The position numbers were made by a program, and so were the translations under genes. From the NCBI RefSeq assembly GCF_035987325.1, contig NZ_CP108488.1:1984001-2048000 (forward strand): a stretch of 64,000 bases of DNA, given 5' to 3'. Positions within the stretch are counted from its first letter, which is position 1. Every line of letters begins with the position of its first letter. This document shows positions 51,122 through 59,219 of this stretch, in pieces. The notes below the pieces were generated by a model. It was given only the letters and a program-made list of their open reading frames with translations, made no database searches and had not been told where the DNA came from. Origin of the DNA: Streptomyces sp. NBC_01244. GTDB taxonomy: Bacteria; Actinomycetota; Actinomycetes; Streptomycetales; Streptomycetaceae.

Positions 51122-52011
51122 GCGAGGGCCCCGACACGTCTCCCGTCCCCGACGGCTCGCCCGACCCGTCTCCCGTACCCGACGGCTCCCCCGACGCCTC
51201 ACCCGGCCCCGACGACTCCCCCGTCCCCGACTACGCCGCCCTGCACCGCCTCGACGGCCGCGCCCTCGTCCTGCTCGGGGCGGGCAACGGCATCGGCCGC
51301 CAGACCGCGCACGCACTGGCCGCGGGCGGCGCCCGCGTGCTGTGCGTGGACGTGGACGAGGAGCGGGCCCGGGCGGTCGCCGCCGAGACCGGGGGCGTCC
51401 CGTACGCCGCCGACGTCACGCGCCGCGAGGCCGTGCGGGAGCTCTTCGCCGCGGCCCCGGAGCTGCTCGGCGGCCGCCCGGTCGGCGGGGTCGTCGACGT
51501 CGTCGGCATGGCCCGGTACGCCGCGCTGCCCGAGCTGGACGACTCCGCCTGGGACTGGCACTTCGACCTGGTGCTGCGGCACGCCTGGCTGGCCGTCCAG
51601 TACGGCGGCGAGGCCGTCGCCGCGGCCGGCGGCGGACCTCTGGTCTTCGTCGCCTCCGTCTCCGGGCTCACCGCGGCCCCGCTGCACGCCGCCTACGGGG
51701 CCGCGAAGGCCGGCCTGATGTCCTTGGTGCGCTCGGCGGCGGTAGAGCTGGGCCCGCGCGGGGTACGGGTCAACGCGGTGGCACCGGGGGTGGTGTGGAC
51801 CCCGCGGGTCGCCGCACTGCTGGGGCCCGAGGGGCGCCGGCTCAACGCGCAGAACGCCCCGCTGGGCCGGGTCGCGGAGACCCGGGACATCGCGGCCGCA
51901 CTGTACTTCCTGGCTTCGCCGCAGTCCTCGTACATGACGGGCCAGACGCTGGTCGTGGACGGCGGCGTCGGCGTGAAGTTCCCGTACCCGACGGTCGGAG
52001 GCGCACGATGA
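51118..52011 (+). CDS. Short-chain dehydrogenase/reductase with Pro/Asp/Ser repeat N-terminus
   Basis: A 297-residue protein from GTG 51118 in a GTGA overlap. Residues ~5-40 are repeats of SP-x-PDGSPD (encoded by ~36-bp units) and precede the SDR fold: LVLLGAGNGIGRQTAHALAA for NAD(P), VCVD-type acidic turn (LCVDVDEERA) favouring NAD(H), catalytic S-x-Y-x-K in ASVSGLTAAPLHAAYGAAKA and VRVNAVAPGVVWTPRV. It oxidises or reduces an unknown alcohol/ketone and is translated with the LLM and SGNH genes (52008 ATG overlaps the stop). Confidence 0.88.
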   Translation: MSEGPDTSPVPDGSPDPSPVPDGSPDASPGPDDSPVPDYAALHRLDGRALVLLGAGNGIGRQTAHALAAGGARVLCVDVDEERARAVAAETGGVPYAADVTRREAVRELFAAAPELLGGRPVGGVVDVVGMARYAALPELDDSAWDWHFDLVLRHAWLAVQYGGEAVAAAGGGPLVFVASVSGLTAAPLHAAYGAAKAGLMSLVRSAAVELGPRGVRVNAVAPGVVWTPRVAALLGPEGRRLNAQNAPLGRVAETRDIAAALYFLASPQSSYMTGQTLVVDGGVGVKFPYPTVGGAR

Positions 52012-53087
52012 GCACACGGGAAGCCGGACCGGACGCGATCACGGCCACGGCCACAAACACGACCACATGCACGGACTACGGCAGCGACGGCAACGGGCCG
52101 TGGCTGGACCCCGGACCCTTCCTGCGCGGTGTGGCCTGGCTGGACGGGGGACGCCCCGTGCGGGCCGACCCGGCCGACACCATGCGGCTGCCCTGGGACA
52201 CCGGCGAGCGGGCCACCCTGCCCATCGGGGTGCGCCTGGAGTTCACCGCGCCCGGCACCCGGGCGGTGGAGATCCACTACCGGGCGACCGTGCCCGGCCC
52301 CACCGACGCGCTCCGCGACCTCGCGCACGGCTTCGCCCTGTGGGACCGGCACGGCGTGGTCGGCGAGCTGTACACGGAGCCGGCCGCCGAAGCCGTCGTA
52401 CGGCTCGAACTGCCCGGCGGATCCGGACCGTTCACCATCCACCCGCCCGAGACCCAGTCCCCGCTCATCCTCGGCCTGCGCGGGATCGGCGGCCCGCTCG
52501 CCCCCGCACCGCCCGCCACACGATGGGTGGTGCACGGCGACTCCATCACCGAGGGCTGGTGGTCCACCCGGCCCGCGCACGGCTGGCCCTCGGTGGCCGG
52601 GCGGGCGCTCGGCTGGGACACCGTCAACCTCGGCTACGCCGGGGCCGCGCGCGGGGAGCTGGCCTGCGCCGAGCAGCTCGCCGGACTCCCCGCAGACGTC
52701 CTCACCCTCGCCTTCGGCACCAACTGCTGGTCCCGCGTGCCCTTTTCTGCCCCGCTCTTGTACGAGACCACCCGCGCGTTCCTCGAACTGGTCCGCCAGG
52801 GCCACCCCCGGACCCCGCTGCTCCTCCTCTCCCCCGTGCTGCGCCCCGACGCGGAGCGCACCCCGAACAAGCTGGGCGCCACCCTGGGCGCCCTGCGCGA
52901 TGCGATGGAGCGCGCCACCCGGGAGCGGATCGCCGCCGGGGACGAGCGGCTGGTGCTGCTGCCGGGGCGCGAGGTGCTGGGCCCCGAGCACTTGGCGGAC
53001 GGCCTGCACCCCAACGACGCCGGGCACCGCACGCTCGGCCTCGCTGTGGCCACGGCCATGAAGCGGGCCGGGTTCGACGCGGGGTGA
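52008..53087 (+). CDS. SGNH/GDSL hydrolase family protein
   Basis: A 359-residue protein: N-terminal beta-sandwich (about 30-170) and C-terminal SGNH domain with nucleophile S179 in VVHGDSITEGWW, block II GYAGAARGE, block III GTNCWSRVPF and the D331-x-x-H334 pair in ADGLHPNDAGH. No signal peptide is visible, so the esterase is probably cytosolic. It overlaps the SDR stop by four bases, making a three-gene LLM-SDR-SGNH operon, which could open and hydrolyse a lactone or ester formed by the monooxygenase (Baeyer-Villiger type inference). Confidence 0.88.
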   Translation: MSTREAGPDAITATATNTTTCTDYGSDGNGPWLDPGPFLRGVAWLDGGRPVRADPADTMRLPWDTGERATLPIGVRLEFTAPGTRAVEIHYRATVPGPTDALRDLAHGFALWDRHGVVGELYTEPAAEAVVRLELPGGSGPFTIHPPETQSPLILGLRGIGGPLAPAPPATRWVVHGDSITEGWWSTRPAHGWPSVAGRALGWDTVNLGYAGAARGELACAEQLAGLPADVLTLAFGTNCWSRVPFSAPLLYETTRAFLELVRQGHPRTPLLLLSPVLRPDAERTPNKLGATLGALRDAMERATRERIAAGDERLVLLPGREVLGPEHLADGLHPNDAGHRTLGLAVATAMKRAGFDAG

Positions 53088-53226
53088 GTGAAACAGCCCA
53101 CATCGGAGGAATTGAACAGATCGGCTCCAACGGGGCGTGTCCTGATCACAGTTGCCGCCGCTCCACTCCTCTCGAACGGATGGACGCGGCGGCGCAGGCA
53201 GGGACACACACGTGGGAGAGATCAAG

Positions 53227-54183
53227 ATGGGCATCAAGCGCGGAACCACCCTGGCGGCCGTGGCGGTCGTCGTCGCACTCACCGCGACCGCGTGCGGCGG
53301 GAGCGACTCGGCGGGCGACACCGCCAAGCCTGCCGGAGCCGTCGCCGCTCCCTCCCAGGCCCCCTCCTCGGGCGACGGCGACGGCTACGGATCCGGTTCG
53401 GGCTCCGACGCCGACGCGGCCGGCGACGCGAAGCCGGCGGGCCAACTGGCCATCGCCCAGGACGAGAAGCTCGGCTCCGTCCTCGCCGACAGCGCGGGCT
53501 TCACCCTCTACCGCTTCGACAAGGACACCGCGAAGCCGTCGAAGTCCTCCTGCGACGGGGACTGCGCGAAGGTCTGGCCGGTGGTCGCGGCCGGCGACGC
53601 CACCGCCGCGGCGGGCATGGACCCGGCGCTGCTGGGCGAGGTGGTCCGTACCGACGGCAGCAAGCAGCTGACGGTGGCGGGCTGGCCCGTGTACCGGTAC
53701 AGCAAGGACACCAAGGCGGGCGACACCAACGGGCAGGGCGTCGGCGGCACCTGGTTCGCGGCGGCCCCCGACGGCAAGAAGGCGGCGAAGGCGGCCCCCG
53801 CGCCCGCCGGAGCGGGCCAGGCCTCCGGTGCGCTGACCGTGGCCAAGGACCCGAAGCTCGGCGAGCACATCGTCGACGGCAACGGGATGACGGTCTACCG
53901 GTTCAAGCCGGACACCGCGTGGCCCATGGTCTCCAAGTGCGAGGGCGCCTGCGTGGCCAAGTGGCCGGTCGTACCGCCGGTGGACCAGGCGAACGCCAAG
54001 GGGATCATCCAGAAGAACTACCTCGTGCTCGACCGCCCCGACGGCAAGAAGCAGCAGACGGTGAACTGCTGGCCCGTCTACACCTTCACCGGTGACAAGA
54101 AGGCCGGCGACATCAACGGTCAGGGCGTCGGCGGCACCTGGTACGCGGTCGCCCCCGACGGCAAGCTCATCACCGTCCAGTAG
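53227..54183 (+). CDS. SCO0930-type lipoprotein with two secreted repeat domains
   Basis: A 318-residue lipoprotein: signal MGIKRGTTLAAVAVVVALTA with lipobox TATAC (lipidated C23), then a Gly/Ser/Asp linker. Two repeats each hold a pattern FTLYRFDKDTA...C.G.CAKVWPVV and DGKK...V.CWPVYTF..D, the Lipoprotein_15-type beta unit; the tandem copies have C-G-D-C and C-E-G-A-C pairs that could be disulfides. Anchored outside the membrane. I know the family name but no function. GGGAGAG precedes ATG 53227. It is monocistronic, ended by a strong hairpin. Confidence 0.9.
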   Translation: MGIKRGTTLAAVAVVVALTATACGGSDSAGDTAKPAGAVAAPSQAPSSGDGDGYGSGSGSDADAAGDAKPAGQLAIAQDEKLGSVLADSAGFTLYRFDKDTAKPSKSSCDGDCAKVWPVVAAGDATAAAGMDPALLGEVVRTDGSKQLTVAGWPVYRYSKDTKAGDTNGQGVGGTWFAAAPDGKKAAKAAPAPAGAGQASGALTVAKDPKLGEHIVDGNGMTVYRFKPDTAWPMVSKCEGACVAKWPVVPPVDQANAKGIIQKNYLVLDRPDGKKQQTVNCWPVYTFTGDKKAGDINGQGVGGTWYAVAPDGKLITVQ

Positions 54184-54264
54184 CCCCGTCCCCCGAATCC
54201 CGTCCCCCGAATCCCGTTCGCCGGGACCCGTCCCCTTGAGACCGGTCCCCCGGACCACCCGACC

Positions 54265-54306
54265 GCGCGGCCCCCGCCTCCCCTCCCCCCGGGGCGGGGG
54301 CCGCGC
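54265..54306 (+). terminator. Terminator after the lipoprotein gene
   Basis: GCGCGGCCCCCGCC (54265-54278) pairs perfectly with 54293-54306 over a 14-base pyrimidine-rich loop, 82 bases after the stop. A TCCCCCGAATCCCG duplication precedes it at about 54187-54216. Confidence 0.8.
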
Positions 54307-54346
54307 ACCGTTTCGCCCCGGCCGGGCGGAACCTAGACTCCGCATC

Positions 54347-55258
54347 ATGCTGCGCGTACTGGCCGTCGACGACGAGAAGCCCCTGCTCGAAGAGCTCCTC
54401 TACTTGCTGCGCTCGGACCCCCGGGTGCTCAGCGCCGAGGGCGCCTCGGACGCCACCGAGGCGCTGCGGCGGATCAGCCGGGCGCTGGAGAGCGGCCCGG
54501 ACGGGGCCGACGTCATCGACGTGGTCTTCCTCGACATCCACATGGCGGGGCTGACCGGGCTGGACATCGCCCGGCTGCTGGCCGGGTTCGCGCGGCCGCC
54601 GCTGATCGTGTTCGTCACCGCTCACGAGGGGTTCGCCGTACAGGCCTTCGACCTCAAGGCCGTGGACTACGTACTGAAGCCCGTCCGGCCCGAGCGGCTG
54701 GCCGAGGCCGTGCGGCGGGCCTGCGCGCAGTCCGGCAGGCCGGAGGAACGGCCCGCGGCGGTCGCCCCGGGGGCCGGGTCCGTGCCTGCGGTCGCGGCGG
54801 TGCCGGTGGCCCGCCCGGCCGCCGCCGAGATCCCCCGGGGCCCGGTGGCCCCCGCGGCCCCCGTCCCCGCTGTCGCCCCGTCCGCGGCCGCTTCGTCCGC
54901 CGCCGCCCGCGGCGCGGACCGCGCGCCCGAGCAGATAGCCGTCGAACTGGGCGGCGTGACCCGCTTCGTGGCGATCGCGGACATCGCGTACGTGGAGGCC
55001 CAGGGCGACTACGCCCGGCTGCACACCGACGAGGGCAGCCACCTGGTGCGGATTCCGCTGTCCACGCTGGAGGAGCGATGGGCGGCACGCGGTTTCGTCC
55101 GCATCCACCGCCGCCACCTGGTCGCACTGGCCCGTATCGACGAACTGCGCCTGGACGCGGGCACCACCACGGTCCGCGTCGGCGCGGCCGAACTCCAGGT
55201 GAGCCGCAGGCACACACGGGAGCTGAGGGACCTGCTGATGCGCCAGGCAATGGGCTGA
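54347..55258 (+). CDS. LytR/AlgR-type response regulator (LytTR DNA-binding domain)
   Basis: A 303-residue protein. Receiver domain: VLAVDDEKPLLEELL, phosphoacceptor D63 in VVFLDIHMAGLTG, FVTAHEGFAVQAFDLKAVDY and the LKPVRP lysine. A ~65-residue Ala/Pro/Val linker is followed by a LytTR domain: AVELGGVTRFVAIADIAYVE, LSTLEERWAARGFVRIHRRH, LVALARIDELRLDA. It is separated from the symporter and LytS-like kinase genes by one small gene and most likely works with that kinase. ATG 54347 has no strong ribosome-binding site. Confidence 0.95.
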   Translation: MLRVLAVDDEKPLLEELLYLLRSDPRVLSAEGASDATEALRRISRALESGPDGADVIDVVFLDIHMAGLTGLDIARLLAGFARPPLIVFVTAHEGFAVQAFDLKAVDYVLKPVRPERLAEAVRRACAQSGRPEERPAAVAPGAGSVPAVAAVPVARPAAAEIPRGPVAPAAPVPAVAPSAAASSAAARGADRAPEQIAVELGGVTRFVAIADIAYVEAQGDYARLHTDEGSHLVRIPLSTLEERWAARGFVRIHRRHLVALARIDELRLDAGTTTVRVGAAELQVSRRHTRELRDLLMRQAMG

Positions 55259-55265
55259 ACTGAAC

Positions 55266-55310
55266 CGCCCTGGTCCGGGGCGCAGCCCCGGTTTCGGGAA
55301 GGGGCGGGGT
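55266..55310. repeat. Partial intergenic repeat element, copy E
   Basis: CTGGTCCGGGGCGCAGCCCCGG followed by GGGAAGGGGCGGGGTGGGG matches the right-hand end of copies C and D (GTCCGGGGCGCAGCCCCGG, then GGGCGAAGGGCGGGTAGGGG), degraded, without the CCTCAAACGCCGG core. It lies in the 271-base gap after the response regulator gene, whose remaining part is GC-rich only. Confidence 0.55.
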
Positions 55311-55529
55311 GGGGGACGGCCCCGCGGGGCCCCGGCGCCGGCCCGGCCCGGGGGCCGGCAGGAGGCGGCCGCGGGGCGCGCCGACCGTCCGGCGCGGCGA
55401 CGCACCGTTCGCCGTGCGGGGAGGCGCGTACGGCGATCCGCGTCGGCCGTCGGCCGCAGCGGTGGCCGAGCCGGCCGCCCGGGCGGACCCCCGCGGGTAT
55501 CGTGGATCTTCGGCCCCGGGAGGAGGCAC

Positions 55530-55805
55530 ATGTCCGAAATCCAGGCGCTGCTCGACGCGTTGACCGGACTGCCCCGCACCCGTCCGGCCGGCCCCGCCGA
55601 GGCCGAGGTGCTGCTGGCCCGCCTGCGGAGCGCGGCCGCGCGCTGGGCCGACGTACTGTACGAGGCCCACGAGGGCGCGTACGGACACCTGCCGCCCCGG
55701 GCCGAAGCGGCCCTGACGCTGGCCTTCCGGCGCGCCGAGGAATCGTACGTGGAGCTGGAGATCGCCCTGCGGGACTGCGCGGAGCACCGCGATCCCGCCC
55801 GCTGA
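55530..55805 (+). CDS. Small helical hypothetical protein (91 aa)
   Basis: A 91-residue protein behind a very strong GGGAGGAGG. MSEIQALLDALTGLPRTRPA is followed by long helices (AEAEVLLARLRSAAARWADV; RAEAALTLAFRRAEESYVEL) and a final DCAEHRDPAR. No membrane segment or motif. It lies between the response regulator and symporter genes, suggesting a part in that circuit, but I do not recognise the family. Confidence 0.65.
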   Translation: MSEIQALLDALTGLPRTRPAGPAEAEVLLARLRSAAARWADVLYEAHEGAYGHLPPRAEAALTLAFRRAEESYVELEIALRDCAEHRDPAR

Positions 55806-55949
55806 GCCATATCCGGCCTGACCTGCGAGTGGGCCTGTCGCCCGGTCCGTACGCGTGCGTAGACTCCCGGGATCCCGGCACACGACCGGGAGACCCGTCA
55901 CCCGCGCCGGGCCGCGCCCGCGTCCGCGCCCCAGCCGAAGGACCCGCCG

Positions 55950-57758
55950 GTGAACCAGACGTACGCGCTGACCGCGGTCGCCGTCGTCGTCCTGGTCACG
56001 GTGCTGGTCGGCGCGCTGGGCCTGCGGATATCCAGGACCACCTCGGACTTCTACGTGGCTTCGCGCACGGTCGGCCCGCGCCTCAACGCGGCGGCCATCG
56101 GCGGCGAGTACCTCTCGGCGGCCTCCTTCCTCGGCGTGGCCGGGCTGGTGCTGCTCCAGGGGCCGCAGATGCTCTGGTATCCGGTGGGTTACACCGCCGG
56201 GTACCTGGTGCTCCTGGTGCTGGTCGCGGCACCGCTGCGCCGCTCGGGCGCGTACACGCTGCCCGATTTCGCCGAGGCCCGGCTCGAATCGCAGGCCGTG
56301 CGCCGGATCGCGGTGCTGTTCGTGCTCGGCGTCGGCTGGCTGTACCTGCTGCCGCAGCTCCAGGGCGCGGGGCTGACCCTGGAGATCCTGACCGGGGCCC
56401 CGCACTGGGTGGGCGGGGTGGTCGTCGCCTGCGTGGTGACGGCGGCGGTGGCGGCCGGCGGGATGCGGTCCATCACCTTCGTGCAGGCCTTCCAGTACTG
56501 GCTGAAGCTCACCGCCCTGCTGGTGCCCGCGTTCTTCCTGCTGGCGGCCTGGGCGGGGGACGGCGCCCCGCGCGCTTCCTTCGACGCCCCGGCGGTGTTC
56601 CGCGAGCACACCGCCGTCACGCTGGCCGAGGACGTACGGCTGTCCCTGGACGCGCCGCTGACGGTGACGGTGACCGGGCAGGTGGACGGGCGCGCGTACG
56701 CGGGGCAGTCCGTGACCCTCGGCGCCGGGGAGCATTCCGTACGGGCACGCGCCCGGCTGGAGTTCGCCCCGGACTCCGAGGTGCCGCAGAGCCGGGCGGA
56801 GGCCGCACCGGAGGTGTCGAGCTGGTCGGAGCCGCTGTCCGGGGACCGGCCGGAGCTGCGGCTGTACGCGACGTACGGGCTGATCCTGGCCACCTTCCTC
56901 GGGACCATGGGGCTGCCGCACGTGGCGGTGCGCTTCTACACGAGCCCGAACGGGCGGGCCGCGCGGCGCACCACCCTGGTGGTGCTCGGCCTGGTCGGCG
57001 CCTTCTACCTGCTGCCGCCGGTGTACGGGACGCTGGGCCGGATCTACACCCCGGAGCTGGCCCTCACGGGGGAGGCGGACGCGGTGGTGCTGGTGCTGCC
57101 GGCCCGGGTGGTGGGCGGGCTCGCCGGAGACCTGCTGGGGGCGCTGCTGGCGGGGGGCGCGTTCGCGGCGTTCCTGTCCACGGCTTCGGGACTGACGATG
57201 GCGGTGGCGGGGGTGCTGCACCAGGACGTGCTGCCTTCGCGCGGGGTGCGCAGTTTCCGGGTCGCGGTGCTGGTGGCGATCCTGGTGCCGCTGGCCGGGA
57301 GCGCGCTGGTGACACAGGTGCCGGTGGCGGACGCGGTGGGGCTGGCCTTCGCGGTGTCGGCGTCCTCGTTCTGTCCGCTGCTGGTGCTGGGGATCTGGTG
57401 GCGCGGGCTGACGCCGCCGGGGGCGGTGGCCGGGCTGGTGACGGGGGGCGGGGCGGCATTGAGCGCGGTGCTGGCGACGCGGGCCGGGCTGGCTCCGGCG
57501 GGGTGGGCGAACACGCTGCTGGCATGGCCGGCGGTGTGGTCGGTACCGCTCGGCTTCCTGACGATGGTGCTGGTGTCGCTGGGTACGCGCGGGCGGATCC
57601 CGCCGGGCACGTCGGCGACGCTGGCGCGGCTCCATCTCCCGGAGGACGTGGCCTCGGGGTCGGAGCCGGCTCCGACGACCGCCGGGGGCGCGGGCCCGGG
57701 CCCGGGCAGTGGCGAGGGCGTCTCCACGACGCCCTCGAGGAAGGGCGGCGATCTGTGA
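55950..57758 (+). CDS. Sodium:solute symporter, ActP/MctC-like
   Basis: A 602-residue protein with 13 or so helices. SRTTSDFYVASRTVGPRLNA and AIGGEYLSAASFLGVAGLVL are the SSS core near helices 1-2; GTMGLPHVAVRFYTSPNGRA and LSTASGLTMAVAGVLHQDVL are the ActP (acetate permease) features. Helices 6 and 7 are separated by a long hydrophilic loop (about 215-305), longer than in E. coli ActP but seen in actinobacterial carriers such as the monocarboxylate carrier MctC. The GTG start has no strong ribosome-binding site. It is followed by a LytS-like kinase gene. Confidence 0.9.
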   Translation: MNQTYALTAVAVVVLVTVLVGALGLRISRTTSDFYVASRTVGPRLNAAAIGGEYLSAASFLGVAGLVLLQGPQMLWYPVGYTAGYLVLLVLVAAPLRRSGAYTLPDFAEARLESQAVRRIAVLFVLGVGWLYLLPQLQGAGLTLEILTGAPHWVGGVVVACVVTAAVAAGGMRSITFVQAFQYWLKLTALLVPAFFLLAAWAGDGAPRASFDAPAVFREHTAVTLAEDVRLSLDAPLTVTVTGQVDGRAYAGQSVTLGAGEHSVRARARLEFAPDSEVPQSRAEAAPEVSSWSEPLSGDRPELRLYATYGLILATFLGTMGLPHVAVRFYTSPNGRAARRTTLVVLGLVGAFYLLPPVYGTLGRIYTPELALTGEADAVVLVLPARVVGGLAGDLLGALLAGGAFAAFLSTASGLTMAVAGVLHQDVLPSRGVRSFRVAVLVAILVPLAGSALVTQVPVADAVGLAFAVSASSFCPLLVLGIWWRGLTPPGAVAGLVTGGGAALSAVLATRAGLAPAGWANTLLAWPAVWSVPLGFLTMVLVSLGTRGRIPPGTSATLARLHLPEDVASGSEPAPTTAGGAGPGPGSGEGVSTTPSRKGGDL

Positions 57759-57891
57759 CCGGAGCAGCACACCGGAACGAGAGCGGCGCTCCGATCATGG
57801 CGCGGTGCTCCACGGCCGGAGCGGAGCTCACGGCAGATGCCGGGGCCGCGGCGACCCGGAACACCGCTCTCGGCCGAGGCCGGTGCACGCC

Positions 57892-57948
57892 GACCGGAGC
57901 ACTGCTCTCGACGAGGGGCGGCACACCATGACCGGAGCACTGCTCTCG
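57892..57948. repeat. 19-bp direct repeat over the histidine kinase start
   Basis: GACCGGAGCACTGCTCTCG occurs at 57892-57910 and 57930-57948; the second copy encodes the first kinase residues (TGALLS). A related GACCGGAGCAGCACACCGG lies at 57757-57775. The 38-base duplication means the true start sits in a repeated context, and the first copy is a probable relic of a duplicated start region. Confidence 0.8.
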
Positions 57949-59163
57949 GTGCTGGGCGCGGCCGGCGGAGTGCTGCTGCTGGGGCTCGGCTGGATCGGCG
58001 GGCGCCGCCAGGCCCGGCGGGGCGAGCGTGCCCTCGGCCTCGACCTCGGCACCCCCGTCGAACGGGCCACCTTCCACACCCTGCACACCGCCTCCCTCGC
58101 CGCTCCCCCGCTGCGCGCCGGCCTCACCGAGGACGCCGCCCGCAAGGCCGCCAAACGACTGCGTTCCCTCCTGGGCACCGAGGCCCTGTGCCTGACGGAC
58201 CGCGGACACGTCCTCGCGTGGGACGGCCCGGGCGCCGACCACCACGAGCGCCGGGCGATGGCCCGGGTCGCGGTGATGCTGGAGTCGGGGCGCAGCCAGA
58301 GCGTGCGCACCGAGTGCGAGCGGCCCGACTGCCCCCTCAAGTGGGCCGTGGTGGCCCCGCTGACCGGCGAGGACGGGATGCTGGGAGCGCTGGTCGCCTA
58401 CGGCTCGCGGGAGTCGGCGGTGCTGGTGCGGGCCGCCACCGAGGTCGCGCGCTGGGTCTCCGTGCAGCTGGAGCTCTCCGAGCTGGACCGTTCGCGGACC
58501 CGGCTGATGGAGGCCGAGATCAAGGCGCTGCGCGCGCAGATCTCCCCGCACTTCATCTTCAATTCCCTGGCCGCGATCGCCTCGTTCGTGCGTACCGATC
58601 CGGAGCGGGCGCGGGACCTGCTGCTGGAGTTCGCGGACTTCACCCGGTACTCCTTCCGGCGGCACGGGGAGTTCACCACGCTGGCCGAGGAGTTGCGGTC
58701 CATCGAGCAGTACCTGGCGCTGGCCGGGGCCCGGTTCGGGGAGCGGCTCAAGCTGACCTTGCAGGTGGCGCCCGAGGTGCTGCCGGTGGCGCTGCCGTTC
58801 CTGTGCCTGCAGCCGCTGGTGGAGAACGCGGTCAAGCACGGGCTGGAGGATTCGACCGGGGAGTGCAAGATCACCATCGCGGCCCGGGACGCCGGCGCGG
58901 AGGCGCTGATCACCATCGAGGACAACGGCGTCGGGATGGATCCGGCCCTGCTGCGCCGGATCCTGGCCGGGGAGCACGCGGGCTCCTCCTCGGGCATCGG
59001 GCTGACCAATGTGGACGATCGGCTGCGCCAGGTCTACGGGGACGGCCACGGGCTCGTCATCGAAACGGGCGTGGGCGCGGGCATGAAGATAACGGTGCGG
59101 ATTCCCAAATACCGTGCGGGGGTGCACAGTTCGGCCCCACCTGGCCGAATTCCCCGGCGCTGA
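57928..59163 (+). CDS. LytS-type sensor histidine kinase
   Basis: A 411-residue kinase: one N-terminal membrane segment (LLSVLGAAGGVLLLGLGWIG), a GAF-like domain at about 65-180 (ALCLTDRGHVLAWDGPGADH; CPLKWAVVAPLTGEDGMLGA), then a LytS/YehU-type catalytic region with H208 in ISPHFIFNSLAAIASF, QPLVENAVKHGL (N box) and EDNGVGMDPALL, SSGIGLTNVDDRL (G boxes). It starts at ATG 57928, the second copy of a 19-bp duplication. Together with the LytTR regulator it likely senses a cytosolic small molecule and controls the ActP-like symporter between them. Confidence 0.95.
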   Translation: MTGALLSVLGAAGGVLLLGLGWIGGRRQARRGERALGLDLGTPVERATFHTLHTASLAAPPLRAGLTEDAARKAAKRLRSLLGTEALCLTDRGHVLAWDGPGADHHERRAMARVAVMLESGRSQSVRTECERPDCPLKWAVVAPLTGEDGMLGALVAYGSRESAVLVRAATEVARWVSVQLELSELDRSRTRLMEAEIKALRAQISPHFIFNSLAAIASFVRTDPERARDLLLEFADFTRYSFRRHGEFTTLAEELRSIEQYLALAGARFGERLKLTLQVAPEVLPVALPFLCLQPLVENAVKHGLEDSTGECKITIAARDAGAEALITIEDNGVGMDPALLRRILAGEHAGSSSGIGLTNVDDRLRQVYGDGHGLVIETGVGAGMKITVRIPKYRAGVHSSAPPGRIPRR

Positions 59164-59219
59164 CCGGCCCGTGAGCTGCCATCCTGGAGCGGGCGCGAAC
59201 GACCGGAGGGATCGCCGAC

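Noticed and set aside
53107..53132. GGAAT upstream of the lipoprotein gene as a second SigR promoter
   Set aside because: No GTT lies 18 bases after GGAAT (the bases are CGG), so the consensus is not met.
54654..57770. Open frame of over 1000 codons on the minus strand opposite the response regulator, symporter and small gene
   Set aside because: Composed of Arg/Pro/Gly-rich sequence with no domains; it is the antisense shadow expected in very GC-rich DNA, and the plus-strand genes have clear motifs and codon bias.
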